In this document: positions 40,768 to 48,659 of the stretch, one piece after another
How the letters are laid out: each line of letters begins with the position of its first letter
Numbering within the stretch: position 1 is the stretch's first letter
DNA from: Pseudorhodoferax soli
GTDB taxonomy: Bacteria > Pseudomonadota > Gammaproteobacteria > Burkholderiales > Burkholderiaceae_C
Direction of reading: 5' to 3'
Length of the DNA stretch: 64,000 nucleotides
Assembly: GCF_003337555.1 (NCBI RefSeq)
Contig: NZ_QPJK01000004.1
Span: 1-64,000, forward strand
Notes under the pieces: generated by a model
Told to the model about the DNA's origin: nothing
Databases searched by the model: none
Seen by the model: the letters and a program-made list of their open reading frames with translations, nothing else
Program-made: the position numbers and the translations under genes

Positions 40768-43626
40768 ATGAACCAGGCGTTCAAATGGGTATGGAACGGG
40801 GCCAGTCGGGTGCACCGTCCTGGCCTCCACACAGCAGGCCTCGTCGTGGCGGCCTGCGGCGTGCCCCTGGCCCATTCGGGCGACTACACCGTCGCCACCC
40901 CCGTCGAGCTGGGCATGGCGATCAACGCGGCGAATTCAGACGGCACGACCTACACGAACATCACGCTGACGGACAACATCACGGTGTCCGTCGGCGGGGT
41001 GTTCGATGCCTCCACCAATCCGGTCACGCTGTCCCTGGACACCGGCGGATTCGCCCTGCGCTTCCAGGGAGCACAGGCCTCGGTCACCGGCACGGGGAGC
41101 TATACCTACATCGAATTCACTGGCGCGGCAGGCTCTTCGAGCCTGGCCGTGGCCGATGGCGCCATGCTGCAGACCGTTGGCGACATGCTCTTTTCCTCGG
41201 GAGGCTTCGACATCAGCGGCAACGGCAGTGCGCTCGTGGTCGAGAAGGACCTGGTGCTGGGCCGAGCCGGCGATGTCACGCTCGCGCTCTCCAATGGCGC
41301 CAAGCTCTCCACCGGCCGCTCCTTCGTGGGGGAGCTCCTGGACTACACGGTCGCGACCACCATCACCGCCACCGTGGACGGTGCGGGCACGGAGTGGAAT
41401 GCCGGTAGTGAACTTGTCATTGGCGGCGCGACTGACAGTACGGCCGTGACCGTGTCCAACGGGGGCACCATCCGGCTCGCGAGCCCGGGTGCGATCGCCA
41501 GCATAGGCCGTGGGGGAAGCGGCTCGGTGCTGGTGACAGGCGCGGGCTCCCGCCTACTGTTGAACGCGGGCACGCTGCAAATCGGTGCCGAATACGAGAC
41601 GGTGCCAGGGGCAGGGACCCTCACCGTCCGCGAGGGTGGCCTGGTCGTGGCGCCTTCCGTGGAGATGGCGATTCGCGACAGCGCGGCGACGGGCGCCCTC
41701 GTCGTCGACACCGGAGGCACCCTCGAAACGGGAGCGTTGACCAGGCAGTTGGGCACGGCATCCGTGACCTTCGACAACGGCACCTTGCGCGCAAGCGCCG
41801 GCAGCACCACCCTCGCGCCGCTGATCTCCAGGTTCGTGCCTGGCAGCTTCCAGCTGGCAGCCGGTGGCATGCGCCTGGATTCCAATGGCTTCGACGTCAC
41901 GGCGGCCAGCGTGTTGTCGGGGCCTGGCGGCCTGGCCAAGGAGGGGGCCGGTACGCTCACCCTGTCCGCGAACAATGTCTATGGGGGCACCACGACCGTT
42001 GCCCAGGGCCGGCTGCTGGCGGGGGTGACCAACGCCTTCAGTCCCAACTCCGCGCATGTGGTGGCTCCCGGCGCCGTGCTCGATACGGCGGGCCTGAACC
42101 AGGTGGTCGCGGGCCTGGACAACCGTGGCACGGTGTCCTTGTTCGGCAACGCCCTGGGCAGCACGCTGCGCACCACCGGCAACTATGTCGGCCGCGACGG
42201 GGTCCTGCGCATCGGCACCGTGCTCGGGGGCAGTGGCAGCATCAGCGACCGGTTGGTGATCGACGGTGCTGGCGTCACTGCGAGCGGAACCACCACCGTG
42301 CAGGTCAACGTGCTCGGCGGGTTGGGCGCGTTGACCGTGGGCAACGGCATCGAAGTGGTCAGCGCGATCAATGGTGCGACCACCACGGCCCAGACCACCC
42401 GGGACGCGTTCAACCTGGCCGGCGGCCGCATCCATGGTGGAGCCTACGAATACCGGTTGTACGCGGCGGATGCCACGGGCGCGGGAGAGAGCTGGTACCT
42501 GCGATCCACGGTGCTGGTCCCGGAGGTGGCACCGGCACCTGCTCCGTCGCCGCCTCCCGCACCTCCGGCACCTCCCGCACCTCCGGCCCCCCCTGCACCT
42601 CCTGCACCCCCTGCACCTCCAGCACCGGCACCGGCACCGGTGGCCGTACCCACCTACCGTGTGGAGGTGCCTCTGTTCACGGCGCTGCCGGAGCAGTTCC
42701 GCGAAGCTGGCCTGGTCATGCTGGGCAACTTGCACCAGCGCGTGGGGGACGATGGCATCCGCGTGGATGGCGGAAACGGCAGCGGTACCCGCCAGCGTCA
42801 GGCCTGGGCTCGGTTCATCAGCGCGGACCGCAGCATCGGCCAGGGCGGCAGCGCAGCCCCCCACAGCGAAGGGCGCCTGAAGGGTTTCCAGACCGGCACC
42901 GACCTGTGGGTCGACACCCATTGGCGTGCCGGCCTCTACGTGGGCATGCTGGAGAGCAACATGCGTGTCCACGGGTTGGCCTCAGGCGTTGCCAACACGG
43001 CCGTCGGCAGCAGCGACCTGCGCAGCCAGAACCTCGGCATCTATGGCACGTACATGGGCGACAACGGCTTCTACGCCGATGCCGTGTTGCAGGCAGGGCG
43101 CCTTCGGTATGACCTGCGCCCCATCGCCGGTGCCGCCATCAACGGCAACAAGGGCCACAGCCGGCTGGCCTCCATCGAGGTGGGGCAGTCCTGGCAACTC
43201 ACGCAGCACTGGCGGGTGGAGCCTCAACTGCAGCTCGTCCACCAGAGCCAGACGCTGCAGGACACGCAGATCGACGCCGCACTGGTTCAGCAGGACAGCC
43301 ACAGTGGCTGGATGCTGCGTGCGGGTGTGCGTGTGAAGGGTGAGATCCATACCGCTGCCGGCGATGTCGTACAGCCCTATGCCCGGTTCAACCTCTACCG
43401 CCGAAGCAGCGGCACCGACATCACGCGCTTCATCGGCCCGGGAGGCTCCGCGGACATCGCCACCAGGACCGGTGGCACGAGCAGCGAACTGGCCGCCGGT
43501 GCGACCTGGAAATTGAGCCCCAGCGTGAACCTCTATGGTGAGCTCGGCAAGCTGTGGGCCGCGGGTGGCGGAGCGCGCACGCGCAGCGGCGTCAACGGCA
43601 GCCTGGGCATCCAGGTCCTTTGGTGA
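40768..43626 (+). CDS. Classical autotransporter (type Va) with ESPR-like signal
   Basis: This 952-residue outer-membrane protein has an N-terminus MNQAFKWVWNGASRVH that resembles the extended signal peptide region of large secreted proteins. A hydrophobic core and a likely cleavage site near AHSGDY follow. The passenger (about 40-585) is beta-helix-like with a passenger-associated transport repeat, VYGGTTTVAQGRLLAG. A proline/alanine linker occupies roughly 587-628. Residues about 650-952 form the translocator barrel, ending NGSLGIQVLW, with the C-terminal Trp expected. The frame is intact. No protease motif is visible, so adhesion or aggregation is more likely. Base composition looks slightly lower in GC than the flanks. 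Confidence 0.92.
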   Translation: MNQAFKWVWNGASRVHRPGLHTAGLVVAACGVPLAHSGDYTVATPVELGMAINAANSDGTTYTNITLTDNITVSVGGVFDASTNPVTLSLDTGGFALRFQGAQASVTGTGSYTYIEFTGAAGSSSLAVADGAMLQTVGDMLFSSGGFDISGNGSALVVEKDLVLGRAGDVTLALSNGAKLSTGRSFVGELLDYTVATTITATVDGAGTEWNAGSELVIGGATDSTAVTVSNGGTIRLASPGAIASIGRGGSGSVLVTGAGSRLLLNAGTLQIGAEYETVPGAGTLTVREGGLVVAPSVEMAIRDSAATGALVVDTGGTLETGALTRQLGTASVTFDNGTLRASAGSTTLAPLISRFVPGSFQLAAGGMRLDSNGFDVTAASVLSGPGGLAKEGAGTLTLSANNVYGGTTTVAQGRLLAGVTNAFSPNSAHVVAPGAVLDTAGLNQVVAGLDNRGTVSLFGNALGSTLRTTGNYVGRDGVLRIGTVLGGSGSISDRLVIDGAGVTASGTTTVQVNVLGGLGALTVGNGIEVVSAINGATTTAQTTRDAFNLAGGRIHGGAYEYRLYAADATGAGESWYLRSTVLVPEVAPAPAPSPPPAPPAPPAPPAPPAPPAPPAPPAPAPAPVAVPTYRVEVPLFTALPEQFREAGLVMLGNLHQRVGDDGIRVDGGNGSGTRQRQAWARFISADRSIGQGGSAAPHSEGRLKGFQTGTDLWVDTHWRAGLYVGMLESNMRVHGLASGVANTAVGSSDLRSQNLGIYGTYMGDNGFYADAVLQAGRLRYDLRPIAGAAINGNKGHSRLASIEVGQSWQLTQHWRVEPQLQLVHQSQTLQDTQIDAALVQQDSHSGWMLRAGVRVKGEIHTAAGDVVQPYARFNLYRRSSGTDITRFIGPGGSADIATRTGGTSSELAAGATWKLSPSVNLYGELGKLWAAGGGARTRSGVNGSLGIQVLW
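42535..42645 (+). repeat. In-frame Pro-Ala-Pro tandem repeat in the autotransporter
   Basis: Short CCTGCACCT / CCTCCGGCA-type units repeat about ten times, encoding an APP/PAP linker between passenger and barrel. All units are multiples of 3 bases, so copy changes would alter linker length without a frameshift. Such linkers often separate domains in bacterial surface proteins. Confidence 0.85.
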
Positions 43627-43631
43627 GGGCT

Positions 43632-43654
43632 CCGACGTGCCGCAGGCACGTCGG
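43632..43654 (+). terminator. Hairpin after the autotransporter gene
   Basis: CCGACGTGCC (43632-43641) pairs perfectly with GGCACGTCGG (43645-43654) across a 3-base loop, starting 6 bases after the autotransporter stop. There is no T-run on either strand, so it may act in Rho-dependent termination or 3'-end protection. The remaining 159 bases to the convergent YCII gene show no gene. Confidence 0.5.
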
Positions 43655-43813
43655 CGATCGGCGTGCTGTCCTGGTTGCTGGGGGAATGCGCCACTCGGCA
43701 TGGCCGACACGCTGGCGCAGGCCCAGCTTGCTGGAAGGCGTGCGACGGTGCCGGGGTGCGCCTTCGTGGGGCCGTTCGTGCAACGGCGTGTGGCGGCAAC
43801 GAAGGAGTGCGAC

Positions 43814-44251
43814 CTAGGCCCCGGACTTCTGCTGCGCGGCCACCTGCTCGCGCAGCCGCTCTTCCTGCGCGCGCAACTCCGGCGTCAGCGCCTCGCCGAA
43901 GTCCTCGGCATCGAACACCTGGCGGATCTCGAGTTCGGATTCGCCCGGCATCGGATTGGGGCAGCGCCTGGCCCAGGCGATGGCCTCCTGCAGCGAGGCG
44001 CACTTCCAGAGCCAGAAGCCCGCGATCAGTTCCTTGGTCTCGGCGAAAGGGCCGTCGACCACAGTGCGCGCCGGCCCGGAGAAGCGCACCCGGGCGCCAC
44101 GCGCACTCGGGTGCAGGCCCTCGCCGGCCTGCATCACGCCGGCCTTGACGAGTTCCTCGTTGTAGCGGCCCATCTCGGCCAGCAGCTCGGTGCTGGGCAT
44201 CACGCCGGCTTCGCTGTCGGCCGTGGCCTTGACGATGACCATGAAGCGCAT
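43814..44251 (-). CDS. YCII-related (DGPF) protein
   Basis: This 145-residue protein has MRFMVIVKATADSEAGVMPS and then VKAGVMQAGEGLHPSARGAR and TVVDGPFAETKELIAGFWLW. The Asp-Gly-Pro-Phe motif places it in the YCII/DGPF family, often encoded near ECF sigma factors in Burkholderiales. The C-terminal PNPMPGESELEIRQVFDAED is also typical. The function is unknown, though a ligand-binding or enzymatic role has been suggested for YciI. No sigma factor is present beside it here. The start at 44251 has GGAGAT just upstream (minus strand). Confidence 0.87.
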   Translation of the reverse strand: MRFMVIVKATADSEAGVMPSTELLAEMGRYNEELVKAGVMQAGEGLHPSARGARVRFSGPARTVVDGPFAETKELIAGFWLWKCASLQEAIAWARRCPNPMPGESELEIRQVFDAEDFGEALTPELRAQEERLREQVAAQQKSGA

Positions 44252-44398
44252 GTCGATCTCCTCGGGTTGGTGGAACGGGAGTGTTCCTGTGCCTGCACGA
44301 CGCACGGCGGCGGTGGATTTCGACACGCCCGGAACTGGCCGGTCTTTCCCCGCCATTTCCGGTGCTGCCGGCGCGTCGGCCTGACTATCCTCGTGCCC

Positions 44399-45160
44399 AT
44401 GCGCACCGGCAACATCTCCGTCGACAGCGTGCTCGCGCAGGCCCAGGCCAAGCTGGCCGGCAGCGCGCAGCAGGCCACGTCCACCGACAAGTCCACCACC
44501 AAGTCGGCCGACACCGAAGCGCTGGGCAAGATCTCGCCCGTGCTGGCGCAGGTGCACGAACGCATCGCCGCGCAGGCACAGACGGTGACGGCCTCGCTCT
44601 CCGCGCTTGGCAGCTTCAAGTCCGGCCTGGTCGACCTGGGCACGGCCGCCAAGGGGCTGGGCGCGCTGTCGCCATCCAGCACGCCCGAGGCGATCCAGTC
44701 GGCGCTGGGCAAGCTGGTCTCCGCCTACAACGCGACGCTGAAGGGCGCCGCCGCAGTGGGCAGCGACGCAGGCGTCGGCCGCACCGAGCGGGCACTGGAC
44801 AACGCCGTCGACGCGCTCGACGTGCCGCGCGGCAACCTGGCCAAGCTGGGCATCGGCCGCCAGGCGGACGGCACGCTGGCGCTGGACAGCAGCGTGCTGG
44901 GCAAGGCGGTGGCCGGTGGCGCGGCCGGCGTGGTCGATGCCTTGTCGACGCTGGGCGACAGCCTCGCCGGCGCCAGCACCCAGGCGCTGGCCAACGAAGG
45001 CCGCCTGAGCGACTACCTGGCCCGCCTGGACAAGCGCTCGCAGGCGCTGAAGGACCAGCAGGCCGCCGTGCTGAGCACGGCGAACAAGCTGTCGCAGATC
45101 AACAGCGCCAGCAGCAGCCTCAGCGCCATGGCGCTGGCGGCGTACCGCAACGCGGGCTGA
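44399..45160 (+). CDS. FliD-like short protein (possible solitary cap-like protein)
   Basis: This 253-residue protein has no signal peptide. Residues 60-95 (VTASLSALGSFKSGLVDLGT, AAKGLG) resemble the N-terminal coiled coil of FliD flagellar caps. Residues about 105-165 (ALGKLVSAYNATLKGAA, NLAKLGIGRQADGTLALDSS) match FliD D1 motifs. The C-terminus, LARLDKRSQALKDQQAAVLS, resembles the closing coiled coil. FliD proteins are usually 450-700 residues, so the central D2/D3 domains are missing. No flagellar gene is near. It may be an orphan filament-associated or regulatory protein. Similarity was judged by eye. Confidence 0.55.
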   Translation: MRTGNISVDSVLAQAQAKLAGSAQQATSTDKSTTKSADTEALGKISPVLAQVHERIAAQAQTVTASLSALGSFKSGLVDLGTAAKGLGALSPSSTPEAIQSALGKLVSAYNATLKGAAAVGSDAGVGRTERALDNAVDALDVPRGNLAKLGIGRQADGTLALDSSVLGKAVAGGAAGVVDALSTLGDSLAGASTQALANEGRLSDYLARLDKRSQALKDQQAAVLSTANKLSQINSASSSLSAMALAAYRNAG

Positions 45161-45168
45161 GGCTTTTT

Positions 45169-45849
45169 TTAACGCCGGTTGCCCGGCACCTGCCCGTACA
45201 GCGGCGAGCGCGGGCCCGGCAGCACACCGTCCAGCCGGGGCGCGCCCAACAGGCGCTGGCCCGCGATGCCGGCGTAGTTGTACGCGGCATCGGTGCTGGT
45301 GTTGACGATCTGGTGCACGATGGCCGTCACCAGCATGCCGATGAGCCCGCCCTGCGACTGCTGCTGCTCGGCCGACGAGGCCGTGGCCTTGCCGGCCCAC
45401 AGCTGCGTGCCGGTGCGCAGGTCGACGATGCGGGCCTCCGCCGTCACCCGCGTGTCGCTGGCCAGCACCTGGTAGCTGGTGCCGTACTGCGTGATCTTGA
45501 GGTAGACCGCAGCATCGGCACCGAAGAACTCGCGCAGCTTGGCAGGCGGGATGGCCTGCGCGTCCTGCGCGGTCTGCACTCCGTTCTGGTGGAAGGTCTC
45601 GTCGACCAGCGCCACGGGCAGCACGTAGTAGCCGGCCTCGGCCAGCGGCAGCGTGGTGTGCGACCACAGGCCGGCCGTGGCGTTGACCTCGGGCGAATCG
45701 TTGAGCGGCGGCAGCACCAGCAGCGTGGCCGGCTTGGCCTGCTGGAAGGCGCTGTAGTCGTAGGGCGCGCGCTGGGTGGCGCAACCGGTCAGCAGCAGCA
45801 GGCCGGCGGCGACTGCCACGCTGGCGAAGCTGGCAAGGCGGATGGTCAT
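45169..45849 (-). CDS. DUF799 (GNA1162-type) outer-membrane lipoprotein
   Basis: This 226-residue lipoprotein has lipobox LLLLTGC near residue 22, then ATQRAPYDYSAFQQAKPATL. DUF799 features include LVLPPLNDSPEVNATAGLWS, HTTLPLAEAGYYVLPVALV, ETFHQNGVQT and AAVYLKITQYGTSY. Neisserial GNA1162 has this fold, which resembles TolB-like or transport-associated domains. Its ATG overlaps the DUF4810 stop codon (ATGA). The trio CsgG-like, DUF4810 and DUF799 is a widespread conserved set whose assembly role is unclear. It ends the minus-strand lipoprotein operon. Confidence 0.88.
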   Translation of the reverse strand: MTIRLASFASVAVAAGLLLLTGCATQRAPYDYSAFQQAKPATLLVLPPLNDSPEVNATAGLWSHTTLPLAEAGYYVLPVALVDETFHQNGVQTAQDAQAIPPAKLREFFGADAAVYLKITQYGTSYQVLASDTRVTAEARIVDLRTGTQLWAGKATASSAEQQQSQGGLIGMLVTAIVHQIVNTSTDAAYNYAGIAGQRLLGAPRLDGVLPGPRSPLYGQVPGNRR

Positions 45850-46241
45850 GACGGTTTCCCCGGGGTCGGCTGGGCCGCGGCACCGCCGTCGAGCCGCTTG
45901 AGCAATTGGTCCATGTAGGGGCTCGACTCGGGGAAGGCCACTTTCTCGGCCTGCCAGCTGGCGCGCGCCTGGTCGGCCGCGCCCACCGACAGCTGCAGCA
46001 TGCCCAGGTGCGCGCGGAAGCCCGGCGGCAGCGCGGCGCCAGCGGCGCGTGCCTTCTCGGCATGGGCCTGCATGGCCAGGATCTGCGCGTTGGCATCGGC
46101 ACCCGAGCGCTGCAGCACCTCGTACTGCTGGCGCGGGAAGCCCTCCCACGAATACAGCGGCTTGTTCGGCGCCGCGCAGGCCGTGAGCAACAGCGCGCCG
46201 GCCAGCGGCAGGGCGCGCCACATCGGCAGTGCAGCGTTCAC
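45846..46241 (-). CDS. DUF4810 lipoprotein
   Basis: This 131-residue lipoprotein reads MWRALPLAGALLLTACAAPN, with lipobox LLTAC. It then has KPLYSWEGFPRQQYEVLQRS, typical of DUF4810, which occurs with CsgG-like proteins. The C-terminal part (HLGMLQLSVGAADQARASWQ, KVAFPESSPYMDQLLKRLDG) has a TPR-like helical repeat. A GTG at 46241 overlaps the CsgG-like stop (GTGA) and is the likely coupled start. An ATG at 46223 is the alternative; both leave the lipobox intact. Function is unknown. Confidence 0.83.
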   Translation of the reverse strand: MNAALPMWRALPLAGALLLTACAAPNKPLYSWEGFPRQQYEVLQRSGADANAQILAMQAHAEKARAAGAALPPGFRAHLGMLQLSVGAADQARASWQAEKVAFPESSPYMDQLLKRLDGGAAAQPTPGKPS

Positions 46242-46912
46242 TTGCGCTCCTGGCCCCAGCGGCCGGCGTCGCGGCCGGTCACCAGCGCGTCGACCGCCTC
46301 GCGCATGGCCAGGTCCAGCACCTTGCCGTTGAGCGTGGCGTCGTAACCCGCGGTGCCGCCGAAGCCCAGCACCTCGCGGTTGGACAACGCGTACTCGCCC
46401 GCGCCGCCGGCCGAGAACACCACCTCGGAGGTCAGCGTGTTGACCACGTTCAGCGTGATCTTGGCGTAGGCCACCTGTTCCTTGCCGCGGCCCAGGATGC
46501 CGAACAGCTGGCGGTCGCCCACGTCCTTGCGGCCGAACTCGGTGATGTCGCCAGTGACCACATAGGAGGCACCGCGCAACTGCTGCGCCTGGCCTTGCAG
46601 CTTGGCCTCCTGGGCGGCCTCGGCCATGTTGTCGCGGTCGAGCACCGAGAAGCGCTGCGACTGCTGCAGGTGCGCGATCAGCGTGGTCTTGGCCTGGCTG
46701 CCGAGCCGGTCCACGCCATCGGAGAACACGCCGCGCATGAAGCTGGAGCGGTTGTCGAACTTGCCGACCGCGACCGGCACGCGCGGGCCGCCATAGGGCG
46801 TGGCAGCGGCCGCCACCTGGGCCACCTGCACGGTGCGCGAACTTTCGGTGGCGCAGCCCACCAGGGCCAGCGCGGCCACAGCAGCCATCGAGACGGCCAG
46901 ACGTCGTTGCAT
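46238..46912 (-). CDS. CsgG/HfaB-family lipoprotein
   Basis: This 224-residue lipoprotein starts MQRRLAVSMAAVAALALVGC, with lipobox LALVGC. It has VPVAVGKFDNRSSFMRGVFS, DRLGSQAKTTLIAHLQQSQR, FSVLDRDNMAEAAQEAKLQG and DITEFGRKDVG. These match the CsgG family, whose curli member forms a secretion channel in the outer membrane. No curli subunit genes are present, and it sits with DUF4810 and DUF799 lipoproteins, as in neisserial and acinetobacter loci. The start at 46912 gives a normal lipoprotein signal. A 135-base upstream gap may hold its own promoter (TACAAT-like element near 46970). Confidence 0.87.
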   Translation of the reverse strand: MQRRLAVSMAAVAALALVGCATESSRTVQVAQVAAAATPYGGPRVPVAVGKFDNRSSFMRGVFSDGVDRLGSQAKTTLIAHLQQSQRFSVLDRDNMAEAAQEAKLQGQAQQLRGASYVVTGDITEFGRKDVGDRQLFGILGRGKEQVAYAKITLNVVNTLTSEVVFSAGGAGEYALSNREVLGFGGTAGYDATLNGKVLDLAMREAVDALVTGRDAGRWGQERK

Positions 46913-47047
46913 GGGAAAACTCCGGTTCAAGAAGACACAACCCGGTCAGCAAGGGACCGGTGAAATAAATTGTAGACAAGGAAAGTTGACGGTCGGCTTG
47001 AATGCAATGCGCCGCCAGACAGGCGGCATCGCCGGGCCGCTGGGCGC

Positions 47048-47707
47048 TCAGTTCACCAGCTGGATGCGGCGGCGGATGCCTTGCGCCGCTGCCGCATCGC
47101 CTGCGGACTCGGCACCGCGCAATTGGGCACCGAGCCAGGCCAGCAGCGGCCGGCGCCAGCCCTGGCCAGAGGCGGCCTGCACGGCCGCCGCGACGTCGGC
47201 CGGCGCCGCCCGGCCCTGGCGCAGCAGCACCGCCGTGCCGACCAGCCGCGCCAACGGGTCCTGCGGCTCGGCCCCGAGCGAACCGCCCACGGCCAACGCG
47301 CGGTGCTGTGGCGGCAGCAGGTCGGCCTGCGCCGGTGGCACTGTGCCGTAGAGGAAGGCCGCATAGGCCTGCTCTGCCGGCGCAGCGTCCACAGCCAGCG
47401 CCGCATACGCCGGGCAACCATCCAGGTCCAGGCTGGCCACACGGGCGGCGCACAGCACCAGCTCGGCCCGCGCCAGCAGCGCCGGCTGGCCGGTGCGCGC
47501 GATCTCGCTGCGCGCACGCGCCATCTCGGCGTCGGCCACGCGCGCCTCGCCGTTCAGCGTGGCGGCCACAGCGGCCTGCAGGGCGCCGTGCGCGTTGCCC
47601 TGCCAATCGGGCACCGCCGGGCGCGAGGCGCAACCCGCCACCAGCAGCACAGCCAACAGGGCCGCCCCCATGATCGCCCTCTTGACCGCCCTCTTGACCG
47701 CCCTCAT
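47048..47707 (-). CDS. Lipoprotein of the second MCE module (hypothetical)
   Basis: This 219-residue lipoprotein has a basic N-terminus MRAVKRAVKRAIMGAALLAV and lipobox LLVAGC. The rest is helical with alternating hydrophobic and polar residues (AYAALAVDAAPAEQAYAAFL) and no recognised domain. By position it could be the auxiliary lipoprotein of the adjacent MCE gene, but it does not show the ABC_trans_aux pattern. Its ATG overlaps the MCE stop (ATGA). The N-terminus is encoded by a 12-base tandem repeat. Confidence 0.75.
   Translation of the reverse strand: MRAVKRAVKRAIMGAALLAVLLVAGCASRPAVPDWQGNAHGALQAAVAATLNGEARVADAEMARARSEIARTGQPALLARAELVLCAARVASLDLDGCPAYAALAVDAAPAEQAYAAFLYGTVPPAQADLLPPQHRALAVGGSLGAEPQDPLARLVGTAVLLRQGRAAPADVAAAVQAASGQGWRRPLLAWLGAQLRGAESAGDAAAAQGIRRRIQLVN
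47671..47706 (-). repeat. Three 12-bp tandem units at the 5' end of the lipoprotein gene
   Basis: Plus-strand units TGATCGCCCTCT, TGACCGCCCTCT and TGACCGCCCTCA (47671-47706) encode the repeated KRA-V/I motif in the lipoprotein's positively charged N-region and also overlap the end of the MCE gene. The unit is 4 codons, so slippage keeps the frame and would change the charge of the signal peptide. Confidence 0.85.
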
Positions 47708-48657
47708 GGCAGCTCGATCTCCGTCTCGCGGGCGAACGGCCATTTGCGGTTGACCTCGCCGAGCAGCGTGTCCACGCGGCGCAGGCTGCGCTCCACCTCG
47801 GCGCGCAGCGGTGCCAGGTCGGCCGTGGCCTCGCGGGCGTTGGCCCCCACGGCCTGGGCTTCGACGAGCACCGCGTCCAGCTTCTTCAGGCTGGCGCGGG
47901 CCTCGGTCAGCAAGGTGTTGACTTGGCGCAGCGTGGACTGCGCGTCGTCGGCCATGCCCTTCTCGCCGAACAGGCGCCGGTCGGCGTTGCCCACCAGCTG
48001 GTCGGTGCGGCCGAGCAGCGCATTGGCACGGTCCAGCGCCGTGACCAGCTTTTTCGCGTTGTCCTCGCCGCCCATGGCCGCGCCCAGCACGCCGTAGCGG
48101 CCGTTCAGTCCATCGCTCAGCGTGCGCAGGTTGGCCAGGCTGGCATCGACGTTGCCGCCCTCCTGCGTCATGCGTTCCAGGTTGCCGACCAGCGCCTGCA
48201 TGGTGGCCACCAGGCGCGGGATCTCGGCGCTCACGTCGCCGCGCAGCACCGGGCGCTCGGCGTCCGGCGGCAGCGGCGGATCGGTCAGCACACCGGTGAA
48301 GGCACGCAAGCGCGCCTCCCCCACCAGGCCACGCTCCAGCGTGTAGATGCTGGTGCTGCGCAGCCAGCCGACGTCCTTGGTGGCCACCGCCACGACGATG
48401 CGCACCTTGGCATCGTCGGCCAGCTCGATGCGGCGCACGCGGCCCACCGGAAAGCCCGCGAAGGTGAGGTCCATGCCCACGCTCACGCCCTCCGAATCCT
48501 CGGCCAGCAGGCGCAGCTCCTGCGTCTCCTCGAACACGCCACGCGCGTAGAGCAGGTAGGCAGCAGCGCTGCAGAGCAGCACCAGCACCAGGGCCAGCAG
48601 CACGCCGGCCTTGAAGCCCACGTTGCGCGGGGGCGGAGCGTCGTGCAGTTCGTCCAT
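47704..48657 (-). CDS. MCE/MlaD-family protein of the second module
   Basis: This 317-residue protein has one N-terminal membrane helix (about 15-40, VGFKAGVLLALVLVLLCSAA). The MCE domain is at 45-125 (EGVSVGMDLTFAGFPVGRVR, VAVATKDVGWLRSTSIYTLE). A long helical tail (150-310) follows. FAGFPVGRV corresponds to the FKGVSVGKV element of the first MCE gene, but overall sequence differs strongly. It overlaps the lipoprotein gene by 4 bases and follows the permease by 2 bases. A hexameric lipid channel role is inferred from the family. Confidence 0.9.
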   Translation of the reverse strand: MDELHDAPPPRNVGFKAGVLLALVLVLLCSAAAYLLYARGVFEETQELRLLAEDSEGVSVGMDLTFAGFPVGRVRRIELADDAKVRIVVAVATKDVGWLRSTSIYTLERGLVGEARLRAFTGVLTDPPLPPDAERPVLRGDVSAEIPRLVATMQALVGNLERMTQEGGNVDASLANLRTLSDGLNGRYGVLGAAMGGEDNAKKLVTALDRANALLGRTDQLVGNADRRLFGEKGMADDAQSTLRQVNTLLTEARASLKKLDAVLVEAQAVGANAREATADLAPLRAEVERSLRRVDTLLGEVNRKWPFARETEIELP

Positions 48658-48659
48658 GG

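Noticed and set aside
40466-40771. Small plus-strand gene before the autotransporter
   Set aside because: No recognisable motif, no good ribosome binding site, and it overlaps the autotransporter start region.
42535-42645. Possible CRISPR-like tandem array
   Set aside because: Repeats are short, contiguous, in-frame proline/alanine codons without spacers.
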